11,443 nucleotides of DNA, from contig DMMB01000052.1 of NCBI GenBank assembly GCA_003453215.1, positions 11,129 through 22,571 on the forward strand. Direction: 5' to 3'. Source of the stretch: Oscillospiraceae bacterium. Lineage in GTDB: Bacteria; Bacillota; Clostridia; Oscillospirales; Ruminococcaceae. A program made the position numbers and the translations under genes. Shown in pieces: positions 1-6,512 of the stretch (positions are counted from its first letter, which is position 1; each line of letters starts with the position of its first letter). The notes under the pieces were generated by a model that did no database searches, had not been told where the DNA came from, and saw only the letters and a program-made list of their open reading frames with translations.

Positions 1-288
1 CAGCACATCGGCGCTGGCTTCCAGAAAAAGAATACGGTAAGGAATATGCCGGCGGCGCAGCTCCTCCAGGGCGCTGGGCAGTTCCCGGAACATTTTTCCG
101 CTGCGGGAATCCATTACGATAGCAGTACGGCCGCGGTGGGCGGCAGCAGGGGCGTAGCACAAATCGGCAAAGCCCCCCAAAAGGGCGGGCGGAATGTTAT
201 CCACACAGTAAAATCCAATGTCCTCCAGCGCATTAATCACGCGGGTTTTGCCGGCGCCGGAAAGACCGGTAACGATCAGCAGTTCCAT
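1..288 (-). CDS. rapZ: RapZ/YvcJ-family nucleotide-binding protein, N-terminal part
   Basis: The 96 visible residues begin MELLIVTGLSGAGKT, a P-loop (Walker A, GLSGAGKT at residues 8-15), followed by RVINALEDIGFYCVDNIPP, the hallmark opening of the RapZ/YvcJ family, and later the family-like stretch VMDSRSG. Family members bind and hydrolyse ATP or GTP; E. coli RapZ is an RNA adaptor controlling amino-sugar synthesis, and the B. subtilis homologue YvcJ has a less defined role. The ATG at 288 is preceded by AAAGGAGG at a good distance. The gene runs off the left edge, so about two thirds of the usual ~290 residues are missing. In Firmicutes it is normally followed by yvcK and whiA, which would lie to the left. 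Family assignment is firm; the physiological role is known only from relatives. Confidence 0.95.
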   Translation of the reverse strand, partial: MELLIVTGLSGAGKTRVINALEDIGFYCVDNIPPALLGGFADLCYAPAAAHRGRTAIVMDSRSGKMFRELPSALEELRRRHIPYRILFLEASADVL

Positions 289-332
289 GGAACCTCCTTT
301 GGATGAGGGCAAAAATAAATTGTTCCTTACTG

Positions 333-361
333 ATTATACAGAGTCTTTCCGCAGGTTGCAA
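333..361 (-). promoter_or_regulatory. Sigma-A-type promoter of rapZ
   Basis: Read on the minus strand there is a -35 TTGCAA (361-356), a 17-base spacer and a perfect -10 TATAAT (338-333). This predicts a start near 326 and a leader of about 38 bases before the rapZ ATG. It lies in the divergent gap between rapZ and the glycosyltransferase. Confidence 0.75.
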
Positions 362-393
362 TACGGCGTCCAAAGGATTTTGCACCGGATTTG

Positions 394-424
394 TGATTAT
401 CCCGGCGGGGTTTTCCCATACTTT
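394..424 (+). promoter_or_regulatory. Possible sporulation-type promoter of the glycosyltransferase-PBP unit
   Basis: No good sigma-A promoter is visible before the gene at 456. There is CATACTTT at 417-424, which matches the sigma-E -10 consensus (CATACAHT) at seven of eight positions, with a GATTATC 15 bases upstream resembling a weak -35. The same bases, read as TGATTA then 17 bases then CATACTT, also resemble sigma-F/G promoters. The predicted leader is short (about 25 bases). This is a consensus match only and could be chance. Confidence 0.3.
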
Positions 425-455
425 GCACAATAGCACAAAAGCGGAGGGAAATAGT

Positions 456-1685
456 ATGAAAATCCTGTATATCGATCATCACGCCGCATTGCCCGCACAA
501 GGGGGAGACTGCCGCGCGGTGCAGTTGGCGCAGGACTGGCAGCGGCGCGGCGATGAAGTAACGATGATAACAGCGGGGTACAGCCATCAGCGCAGTAAAA
601 ACCGAACAGTGCATGAGGACCTGGAGGAGCAGCAGGCGGAAGGGATTTCCCTTTGCTTTTTGGCTGCGCCGGATTATGCCCGAGGGGTGGGGGAATACCG
701 CAAAAGTATTCAGGTCTTTCTCAAAAAATTGTATGTCAATGCGCCCAAACTGGCGGAGCGATACCGCCCGGAGATTATCATCGCCGGCAGCGGCTATCCG
801 TATGAGTTTTTCTGTGCGCAGCGGATAGCCAAGATTGCCCGAGGAAAAACGGTATTTGAACTGCGGGAGGCCTGGCCGGAACGGCAGCGGGAGAGTTATC
901 CTTCCGAAGAAAGCCGGCTGGGGAATTGTATTGCGGAATATGCGATGAGTTATGACCTGCGGAATGCCGATACGGTGGTATCCTTTCTTCCCGGGGGTGA
1001 GCAATACTGCCGGGAGAAGGGAACGATGCCGGCCCGGCTGGTAATACTTCCGCCCCCGGCGCCCCCCATGGCTGCGCCCAAGCCGCTGAAAGAAAGCGAC
1101 GCGGCGGCGCTGCAGCTATTGCGGGAGAAATATTCCACCTTGGCGGTATATGCCGGGCCGCTGAATGCCCGACATTTGCCGGAACTGCTGGTGGGGGCTG
1201 TGGGAAATCTGCAGCAACAGGGTGTGGCAGCGGTGATTGCTGGCAATGGCGGCTACAAGCAGCTTTTGCGCCGAATGATACGGGAAAATAATTGGGAAAA
1301 TATTCTTCTGCTGGATGCCTTGGGCGAGCGGCAGCAGCACGCACTCTATCAGGCGGCCGATCTGATTTATTATGGCGATGACCGGCAGTGCCAGGCACCG
1401 TATGGCAGCTATGCGCCTTTTTTGCTGCGCCTGATGCAGAACGGAAAACCGATTCTGACGGCAACCCATGGCGAAAAAAATGACGCGAAGCAAGCGGGCT
1501 GCGCCATTCCGGCAGGGGAGGTAACGCAGCGAGGAGTGGAAGAAGCGCTGCTGCAGTTTATCGGTATGAATGGAGAGCAGCGCGCTGCTATGGGAAACAG
1601 GGCGCTGGAAGCGCTTGAAACAACCCATTCGGCGGAACAGGTGGCGCAGGATTATCGCAGTGCCCTGCTGAGGTTATGGGTATGA
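456..1685 (+). CDS. GT-B fold glycosyltransferase, family 4-like
   Basis: The 409-residue protein opens with MKILYIDHHAALPAQGGDCRA, matching the WbuB-like group of family 4 glycosyltransferases (strand, then a GG near residue 16-17, then a helix and RGDEVTMITA). The acceptor-side Rossmann domain covers roughly residues 1-195 and the nucleotide-sugar-side domain 225-400, with VYAGPLN (231-237), VIAGNG (260-265) and the C-terminal NGKPIL (329-334). An oddity is that the usual acidic residue before the GKPI motif (EYMA.GKPI in relatives) is replaced here by PFLLRLMQNGKPI, so the canonical Glu appears to be missing. There is no signal peptide or membrane helix, so it is probably cytoplasmic. The start at 456 follows GGAGGG; an upstream in-frame extension to 303 has no ribosome site. 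It overlaps the PBP gene by four bases. Substrate unknown; a cell-envelope or spore polymer is an inference from the neighbour. Confidence 0.82.
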   Translation: MKILYIDHHAALPAQGGDCRAVQLAQDWQRRGDEVTMITAGYSHQRSKNRTVHEDLEEQQAEGISLCFLAAPDYARGVGEYRKSIQVFLKKLYVNAPKLAERYRPEIIIAGSGYPYEFFCAQRIAKIARGKTVFELREAWPERQRESYPSEESRLGNCIAEYAMSYDLRNADTVVSFLPGGEQYCREKGTMPARLVILPPPAPPMAAPKPLKESDAAALQLLREKYSTLAVYAGPLNARHLPELLVGAVGNLQQQGVAAVIAGNGGYKQLLRRMIRENNWENILLLDALGERQQHALYQAADLIYYGDDRQCQAPYGSYAPFLLRLMQNGKPILTATHGEKNDAKQAGCAIPAGEVTQRGVEEALLQFIGMNGEQRAAMGNRALEALETTHSAEQVAQDYRSALLRLWV

Positions 1686-3307
1686 AAAATAATCCTGCTT
1701 TGGCCCGCCGGGTGCTGTATGTGCACATGGCGCTGCTGCTGGCGCTGTGCGGGGTACTGCTGCGGATCTTTTTTATTGGCCAGGGGGAAGAATACCGCCA
1801 GACAGCAGCCGCGCAAAGCCGGTATACCCTGCTGGCCGGGACAGTACGGGGAACCATTTACGATAGTAGTCTTCGGCCTTTGGTCAATCAGGGAACTAAA
1901 ATATTGCTGGCTGTTGATCCAACTCCGGCCGCGATGACCGCTTTGCGGCAAAATCTGCCGCTGGAACAGTTTGAGGAAGTATATCCCCTGCTGCAAAGCG
2001 GACGTCCGGTGCTAATCCCCAGCGAAAAAGCCATCGAAGGGGAGGGCATTACAGTGATTTCCCTTCCGCTGCGATACAGCGCCCACCAGTTAGCCCCGCA
2101 TATCATTGGCTATACCAACGGAGAGGGCCGTGGTGTGTGCGGGATTGAAGCCGGGTACGAAGAACAGCTGTCCCGCTGGGGCGGGGAGATCATGGTGTGG
2201 TACACCGTCAATGCCTGGCGCCAGGCTACCGGCGCCGCCCCGGAGGTCAGCGATTTGGCCAACCTCACGGCGGGGGTTGTACTCACGCTGGATCGGGATT
2301 TACAAGCGATTGTAGAGCGGGAAGCTGCGGTGCTTGGCCGGGGTGCTGTGGTGCTTATGGAAGCCGAAACCGGAAAAATCCGGGCAATGGCCAGTGTGCC
2401 GGATTATGATGTAAATCAGGTGGCGGCGGCCCTGCAGGCGCAGGATAGCCCGCTTTTAAACCGAGCCACCGCTGCATGGAATGTCGGTTCCATATTTAAA
2501 ATATGTGTGGCGGCGGCTGCTATGGAAAATAACGTGGAATTGCCGCAGGAGTACTGCTGCGAGGGCTATTACCGGCTGGGCGATCATGCCTACTTCTGCC
2601 ACGAACGAAGCGGCCACGGAACACTGGATCTGCAGCAGGCAATGGAACTTTCCTGCAACCCATATTTTGTCGAATTGGGACAGCGCACCGGCGCCGAAGC
2701 GCTGTTGCGGATGGCACAGCGGATGGGATTCGGGAGCGGGGGAACCCTGGCGGAGGGGGTAACAACTGCCTCCGGCACACTGCCGCCTTTGCAGGAAACC
2801 ACCGCGGGGGAATTGGCCAATCTCTCCTTTGGACAGGGAAAACTGACCGCTACCCCGGTGCAGGTGGCTGCTATGCTGGCTGCCGTTGCCAATGGCGGAA
2901 ATTCGGTACAGCCCACGCTGCTGGCCGGTATGACCTATGATGGCAAAACACTGCAGGAAGAAACCGCCGGCGCCCCCATACGCATTATGAGTACCGAAAC
3001 GGCGGAAACACTCCGGCAGCTTTTGGTAAGCGTGGTGGAGGAGGGCACCGGTTATCGGGCGGCCAATTGCTATTGTGGAGCAGGCGGCAAAACCGCTTCC
3101 GCCCAAACAGGCCAGTACCAGGAGGGAGAGGAAATTGTTCACGCTTGGTTTGGGGGCTTTTTCCCGGCGGGGGAGCCGAAATATGTGTTGGTGGTGTTTC
3201 AGGAAGGCGGCCGCGCCGGCGGACAGGTTCCGGCCACCGTATTCCGCAAAATCAGCGAAGCCGTGTACTGTGCCGAAAATCCGGGTCCTATTGATTACGG
3301 CGATTAG
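1682..3307 (+). CDS. Class B penicillin-binding protein (peptidoglycan transpeptidase)
   Basis: The 541-residue protein has one N-terminal membrane helix (about residues 11-32), a short dimerisation-type domain beginning near TVRGTIYDSS (54-63), and a transpeptidase domain from about residue 195. Catalytic motifs are visible: SIFK with nucleophile Ser270 and Lys273, SCN at 324-326, and K470-T471-A472 in place of the usual KTG, followed by SAQTG. LSFGQGKLTATPVQVA (382-397) is also typical. There is no glycosyltransferase family 51 domain, so it would crosslink peptidoglycan outside the membrane while a partner polymerises. The ATG at 1682 is chosen because GAGG at 1670-1673 is eight bases away and it gives an ATGA overlap with the upstream stop; ATG 1676 is the alternative. 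FtsI/SpoVD/PbpA-type roles cannot be told apart. No PASTA domain is present. Confidence 0.9.
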   Translation: MKNNPALARRVLYVHMALLLALCGVLLRIFFIGQGEEYRQTAAAQSRYTLLAGTVRGTIYDSSLRPLVNQGTKILLAVDPTPAAMTALRQNLPLEQFEEVYPLLQSGRPVLIPSEKAIEGEGITVISLPLRYSAHQLAPHIIGYTNGEGRGVCGIEAGYEEQLSRWGGEIMVWYTVNAWRQATGAAPEVSDLANLTAGVVLTLDRDLQAIVEREAAVLGRGAVVLMEAETGKIRAMASVPDYDVNQVAAALQAQDSPLLNRATAAWNVGSIFKICVAAAAMENNVELPQEYCCEGYYRLGDHAYFCHERSGHGTLDLQQAMELSCNPYFVELGQRTGAEALLRMAQRMGFGSGGTLAEGVTTASGTLPPLQETTAGELANLSFGQGKLTATPVQVAAMLAAVANGGNSVQPTLLAGMTYDGKTLQEETAGAPIRIMSTETAETLRQLLVSVVEEGTGYRAANCYCGAGGKTASAQTGQYQEGEEIVHAWFGGFFPAGEPKYVLVVFQEGGRAGGQVPATVFRKISEAVYCAENPGPIDYGD

Positions 3308-3318
3308 TCTTGCACCAA

Positions 3319-3365
3319 TAAAAAAGCTGCCCTCTGCCGAAAGGCAGGGGACAGCTCTATTTTTA
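3319..3365. terminator. Bidirectional intrinsic terminator between the PBP gene and thiT
   Basis: Arms 3325-3338 and 3343-3356 form a 14-position stem with a GAAA loop, one mismatch (3330/3351) and one G-T wobble. On the plus strand it is followed by CTATTTTTAC, on the minus strand by a run of six T (complement of 3320-3325), so it can end transcription from both converging genes. Confidence 0.88.
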
Positions 3366-3371
3366 CTTCTT

Positions 3372-3932
3372 TTATTTTTTGCAGGGGAAGGTCTTATTGA
3401 CCCACGGTACCAGGATGCAGGCCAGCACCGCCGTAATGACGATTTCCGGCAGCATATAGGAGCCATTGTACCACAGCGAGTATACCGCCGAGGTCATGCC
3501 GAACTCATTGGGCCACAGCGCATCCCAAATCATCCACCCGGTAAGGAAGTGGCACAGGAAGCGCAGTCCCAGCGTTACTGCCACACCGCCGATGATGGCG
3601 GGACGGCTGGTACCGAACATCGAAGAAAGTCCTACCACAGTGTAGGCAATGATGTAGTCCAGCAGGATAATGGCAATCGCCATGCCCACACTGGTGGCAT
3701 ACTGCACATTATCCACACCCAGGATAAGCTGCAGCAGGCTGTAGACAAAGGCAGTAAAGGTACCCCATTTAATGCCCCAACGGTGACTGATGAGTACCAG
3801 CGGAACCATGCTGCCAATGGTTAGGCCGCCGCCAAAGGCCCACAGGCTGCCCACCTTCAGCTCCGAAAGGACGGTACCGATGGCGATCATCAAGGCGCTC
3901 TCTACCAGACGCCGTGTGTTTTGGTTTTTCAT
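3372..3932 (-). CDS. thiT: ThiT, thiamine-specific S-component of an ECF transporter
   Basis: The 186-residue, very hydrophobic protein (about six helices) has the ThiT/YuaJ family landmarks: LVESALMIAIGTVLSELKV near the N-terminus, LWAFGGGLTIGSMVPLVLIS, LLQLILGV, LLDYIIAYTVVGL, LRFLCHFLTGWMIW and YSLWYNGSYMLPEIVIT. In the family these loops supply the aromatic, His and Asn residues that cradle thiamine. ThiT docks on the shared EcfA-EcfA'-EcfT energising module, which is normally encoded elsewhere and is absent here. The ATG at 3932 follows GGAGG at 3945-3941. Length is normal for the family. The TPP riboswitch and terminator directly upstream confirm the thiamine link. The gene is monocistronic, ending at the bidirectional terminator at 3319-3365. 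Confidence 0.95.
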   Translation of the reverse strand: MKNQNTRRLVESALMIAIGTVLSELKVGSLWAFGGGLTIGSMVPLVLISHRWGIKWGTFTAFVYSLLQLILGVDNVQYATSVGMAIAIILLDYIIAYTVVGLSSMFGTSRPAIIGGVAVTLGLRFLCHFLTGWMIWDALWPNEFGMTSAVYSLWYNGSYMLPEIVITAVLACILVPWVNKTFPCKK

Positions 3933-3943
3933 ACGGTTTTCCT

Positions 3944-3976
3944 CCAATAAAATAAGATCGTCCCTGATGGACGATC
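3944..3976 (-). terminator. Riboswitch-controlled terminator in the thiT leader
   Basis: On the minus strand GATCGTCC (3976-3969) pairs perfectly with GGACGATC (3963-3956) around a five-base loop, followed at once by TTATTTTATT. The T-rich tail runs directly into the GGAGG ribosome site of thiT at 3945-3941. Placed between the TPP aptamer and thiT, it is the likely OFF structure of the expression platform. The alternative pairing that would prevent it was not worked out. Confidence 0.82.
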
Positions 3977-4024
3977 CGGCAAAGAGCCGCGGAATGCTAA
4001 AATAGAACATCCCGCTTTCATTAA

Positions 4025-4106
4025 CGCTCCCTCCGCCGGTATGATCCGGATCAGGTAATAGGGATTTGGGCGGTGCCCATCTCAGCGCCGAAGCGCACTC
4101 CCGCGA
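4025..4106 (-). ncRNA. TPP riboswitch (THI element)
   Basis: The minus strand carries the conserved TPP aptamer landmarks in order: GGGAG near 4102, GCTGAGATGGG with the invariant CTGAGA at 4085-4080 (pyrimidine-recognition arm), and ACCTGATCCGGATCATACC beginning at 4056 (the ACCTGATC element of the pyrophosphate arm), closing with GGCGGAGGGA. The aptamer lies between the thiT promoter and the leader terminator, so thiamine pyrophosphate binding would be expected to reduce thiT transcription. Outer boundaries are approximate because P1 is weak. Confidence 0.95.
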
Positions 4107-4119
4107 ATTGTGCAGAATT

Positions 4120-4148
4120 ATTGTACACCTTGCCGCATTGAAGGTCAA
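4120..4148 (-). promoter_or_regulatory. Promoter of the thiT riboswitch transcript
   Basis: On the minus strand -35 TTGACC (4148-4143), a 17-base spacer and -10 TACAAT (4125-4120). The start would be near 4113, just upstream of the TPP aptamer. Its -35 shares base 4143 with the -35 of the divergent promoter. Confidence 0.85.
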
Positions 4149-4166
4149 TCCCTTTGGTGATATAAT
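4138..4166 (+). promoter_or_regulatory. Extended -10 promoter of the HAD-GNAT operon
   Basis: On the plus strand -35 TTGAAG (4138-4143), a 17-base spacer, and a perfect -10 TATAAT (4161-4166) preceded by TGA (4158-4160), which makes the extended -10 TGnTATAAT. The start would be near 4173, giving a leader of about 34 bases before the HAD gene. Confidence 0.8.
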
Positions 4167-4206
4167 ATATGCATAAATGCATTTCAAAATCGGGAGGCAA
4201 GAATGA

Positions 4207-4872
4207 ATGAAACCGCTTGTTTTATTTGATATGGATGGGACCATTTTGAACAGCGTCCCCACCATTGGGGAAAGCTGCAACCGCGCTTTGCAGGAAAATG
4301 GCCTGCCATCCCACCCTATTTCTGCCTATAATGGAATGGTTGGCAACGGTATGCGGATTCTTATTGAAAGAGCTTGTCCCCCTGGCAGCGGAGAAGAGCT
4401 GCTGCAGAAAGTTATAGATTCTTACAACCGTATCTATACCGAAGAATGTCACAAGCCAGGGATAATTTATCCCGGCGTGCCGGAATTGCTGCAAACGCTG
4501 CGTAGAAAAGGAGTCCTAACAGCAGTTCTCACCAATAAACCGCAGTCACAGGCAGATGCTCTGCGGGAAAGCACGTTTTCCGGAATGTTGGATGCCATTT
4601 GGGGCCAGCGGGAGGGGCTTCCCCTCAAACCGGATCCCACCCTTGCCAAAGCACTGATTGCCGAATTGGGGGCGACTCCGGTTGCCTATGTGGGGGATTC
4701 CCAGGTGGATATTGCCTTGGGTAAAAATCTTGGCCTGCTGACAATCCTGATGACCTGGGGCAGCCGAACTGCCGAAGAACTGCGTGCCGCCGATCCCGAA
4801 GTGGTGCTGGCCAATGACGCAGCAGAACTGGAAAATCGGCTGGAACAGGCTTTGGACAAATACCTGAAATAG
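4207..4872 (+). CDS. HAD-superfamily phosphatase, phosphoglycolate phosphatase-like
   Basis: The 221-residue protein has all four HAD motifs: I, DMDGT with nucleophile Asp8 and general acid Asp10; II, LTN with Thr109; III, Lys141 in LPLKPDP; IV, VGDSQVD with Asp164 and Asp168. The helical cap lies between motifs I and II (about residues 17-90), as in subclass I enzymes of the Gph/PpaX type. It should hydrolyse a small phosphate ester in the cytoplasm with Mg2+; the true substrate cannot be read from sequence. ATG 4207 is preceded by GGGAGG nine bases upstream; ATG 4203 is in another frame and closes quickly. It is the first gene of an operon with the GNAT gene (22-base gap). Its divergent neighbour is thiT, which makes a thiamine-phosphate substrate conceivable but unproven. 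Confidence 0.9.
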   Translation: MKPLVLFDMDGTILNSVPTIGESCNRALQENGLPSHPISAYNGMVGNGMRILIERACPPGSGEELLQKVIDSYNRIYTEECHKPGIIYPGVPELLQTLRRKGVLTAVLTNKPQSQADALRESTFSGMLDAIWGQREGLPLKPDPTLAKALIAELGATPVAYVGDSQVDIALGKNLGLLTILMTWGSRTAEELRAADPEVVLANDAAELENRLEQALDKYLK

Positions 4873-4894
4873 GCGAGAATAAGGAGAGAATAAA

Positions 4895-5347
4895 TTGCTG
4901 AAAATACGACCTTATGAATCAGGCGATTGGCTTGCCATGCAAAAAGCCCACGATGCCGCGCGGCAGCAGGAGCTGGCATTGGCCGGATTGCCGGAGGCTT
5001 TTTTGCCGCTTTCCATCGCCGCCGAACGGGAAGATCTGTTCGATTATCCGGGCCTTTACGTAGCGGAGTGGGAAGGCGCTGTTGTGGGCTTTGCCGCCTG
5101 CACTGCAGAGGAACTGGCCTGGCTGTACGTTGCGCCGGAAGCACAGCATAAGGGCATTGGCAGGGCGCTTATCGTTCATTGCGTGGAGCAGTTCCCGGAA
5201 ATCGAATCCATTGAGGTACTGTGCGGCAATGAACCGGCCCGGCGCCTGTATGAGCAAATGGGCTTTGCCGTGGAAGAGATCCTTTCCGGCCAAATGCCGG
5301 GCAACGAGGATTTTTCGGTGGAAGTGTATTGCCTGCGCAAAAAATGA
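4895..5347 (+). CDS. GNAT-family N-acetyltransferase
   Basis: The 150-residue protein begins LKIRPYESGDW, the common first strand and helix of GNAT enzymes, and carries the acetyl-CoA binding motif A, LYVAPEAQHKGIGRALI (77-93), with the Q-x-x-G-x-G pattern at Gln84, Gly87 and Gly89. Motif B is NEPARRLYEQMGF (112-124), also well preserved. Such proteins move an acetyl group from acetyl-CoA to an amine; the acceptor here is unknown. The start is a TTG at 4895, chosen because AAGGAG at 4881-4886 lies eight bases upstream and there is no better in-frame ATG nearby. It is cotranscribed with the HAD phosphatase and ends at a terminator. Confidence 0.9.
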   Translation: MLKIRPYESGDWLAMQKAHDAARQQELALAGLPEAFLPLSIAAEREDLFDYPGLYVAEWEGAVVGFAACTAEELAWLYVAPEAQHKGIGRALIVHCVEQFPEIESIEVLCGNEPARRLYEQMGFAVEEILSGQMPGNEDFSVEVYCLRKK

Positions 5348-5356
5348 ACAAATCAA

Positions 5357-5391
5357 AAAGCAGCCGTTCCCATCCCGGGAGCGGCTGCTTT
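5357..5391. terminator. Bidirectional intrinsic terminator between the GNAT and PfkB genes
   Basis: Arms 5357-5371 and 5377-5391 form a 15-bp stem (one G-T wobble) with a five-base loop at 5372-5376. The minus-strand side is followed by a T-rich tail (TTTTTGATTTG, counting stem bases) and the plus-strand side by TTTATGCTCTTT. It closes both convergent units. Confidence 0.87.
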
Positions 5392-5434
5392 ATGCTCTTT
5401 AGCCATATTATCGGGGCAGCCCATGAGGTGCGGG

Positions 5435-6364
5435 CTATACCGTCTGCACCGTCACCCGTGGCAGCAGCGCCTGTATATCGCTCATGACCGGGGGTAAGGT
5501 GCCGGGACGCACGACCTTGGCAGTCGCGGCCGCCACCGCAAATTGCAGGGTTTCTTCTGGGGAAAGACTATGCAGCCGGGCATAAACCAGCGCGGCCATC
5601 ATGGTATCGCCTGCGCCGGTGGTATTGGCGGTGGGAACAGCAGGTGCCGCTGCCAATAGTACCGTTTCCCGGGTAGCCAGCAGGGCGCCCTCCGCCCCCA
5701 GGGAAACCACCACCTGCCCAATGCCGCGATGGAGCAGCTGCCAGGCAGCTTCGGCAATGGCTTCGGTGTTTTCCAGGCGGTACCCATACAGCGGTTCCAA
5801 CTCCTGACGGTTAGGCTTTATGCAATCCGGCTGTGCAGCAACCCCCAGTATTAAGGGCTCACCGGCGGTATCCAGGTAAATAGCGGCTCCTTTTGCTCGG
5901 CAGGCAATGGCGAAGTCCCGATACCATCCGGCCGGTAAATCTTGCGGCAGGCTGCCGCACAGCACCACAATATCTCCCGGAAGCAGGCGTTCCAACAGTT
6001 CCGATTTCAGCCGTTCGGCCGGGGCCGTTTCGCCCAGACGGCCGGCGGCATTCAGCTCAGTGGTCAGGCCATCGGCCCGGGAGGTAATTTTGAGGTTGAC
6101 CCGGGTGGGCTGCGGGGCGGCATAAATGGTGCAGGGCAGTTCTTCCCCGCGCAGCAGCCCGGCCAGCTCCTGACCGGTGGCACCGCCGGCTACTGTCAGG
6201 GCGGTGCACTCTTCGGCAAAGACCCGCAAAGCTCTGGCCACATTGATGCCTTTGCCGCCGGCATAGCGACAGTGGGAAAGAACCCTATGGGTAGCACCGG
6301 GCTGCAGCAGCTCCACTTCCAGCGTTTCATCAATGGCAGGATTAAGGGTGATGGTATAGATCAT
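5435..6364 (-). CDS. pfkB: PfkB-family sugar kinase, 1-phosphofructokinase (FruK/LacC) type
   Basis: The 309-residue protein opens MIYTITLNPAIDETLEV, diagnostic of the FruK/LacC branch of the ribokinase-PfkB family. Signature 1 is YAGGKGINVARAL (34-46); signature 2 is NTTGAGDTMMAALV (247-260) with the catalytic base Asp253 and the anion hole GAG. GSLP (137-140), KPNRQE (183-188) and SLGAEGA (221-227) are also in place. The branch phosphorylates fructose-1-phosphate or tagatose-6-phosphate with ATP; no fruA/PTS or lac genes lie beside it to decide which. ATG 6364 is used because GGAGG lies eight bases upstream; a GTG at 6373 overlaps that ribosome site. It is monocistronic with its own promoter and terminator. 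Confidence 0.92.
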   Translation of the reverse strand: MIYTITLNPAIDETLEVELLQPGATHRVLSHCRYAGGKGINVARALRVFAEECTALTVAGGATGQELAGLLRGEELPCTIYAAPQPTRVNLKITSRADGLTTELNAAGRLGETAPAERLKSELLERLLPGDIVVLCGSLPQDLPAGWYRDFAIACRAKGAAIYLDTAGEPLILGVAAQPDCIKPNRQELEPLYGYRLENTEAIAEAAWQLLHRGIGQVVVSLGAEGALLATRETVLLAAAPAVPTANTTGAGDTMMAALVYARLHSLSPEETLQFAVAAATAKVVRPGTLPPVMSDIQALLPRVTVQTV

Positions 6365-6396
6365 AAAAATCACCTCCGGGGCAAATCTTTATCCCC

Positions 6397-6426
6397 AGTA
6401 TAGCGTATCAACCGGGAATTTGTCTA
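6397..6426 (-). promoter_or_regulatory. Probable promoter of the PfkB-family kinase gene
   Basis: On the minus strand TAGACA (6426-6421), an 18-base spacer and TATACT (6402-6397), about 33 bases before the ATG. The -35 is imperfect and the spacer one base long, so activity may be modest or activator-assisted; no operator was recognised. Confidence 0.55.
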
Positions 6427-6430
6427 CCCA

Positions 6431-6462
6431 AAGAGAAGCCCTCCCCGGAGAAAGAGGAGGGC
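6431..6462 (-). terminator. Probable terminator after the MerR/TipAS gene
   Basis: GCCCTCC (6462-6456 read on the minus strand) pairs with GGAGGGC (6444-6438) over an 11-base loop, followed by TTCTCTT. The stem is short and the T run is broken, so termination may be partial. It lies 50 bases after the regulator's stop and just before the kinase promoter. Confidence 0.5.
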
Positions 6463-6512
6463 GCATAGTGAATAGCAGCAAAACGGCAGGAGGTCAAAAT
6501 CAATGGGAACGA

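Noticed and set aside
303..455. Extension of the glycosyltransferase upstream to 303
   Set aside because: The extra residues resemble no family, the start has no ribosome site, and the ATG at 456 has GGAGGG and the natural MKILYI opening.
2456..3466. Long minus-strand open frame across the PBP gene
   Set aside because: It is antisense to the conserved transpeptidase motifs and crosses the terminator at 3319-3365; no domain is recognisable.
3075..3824. Plus-strand open frame running from the PBP gene into thiT
   Set aside because: It crosses a strong terminator and is antisense to ThiT; no ribosome site and no family resemblance.
6371..6373. GTG start for the PfkB-family kinase
   Set aside because: It lies inside the ribosome site; ATG 6364 has correct spacing and the family-typical MIYTITLNP start.
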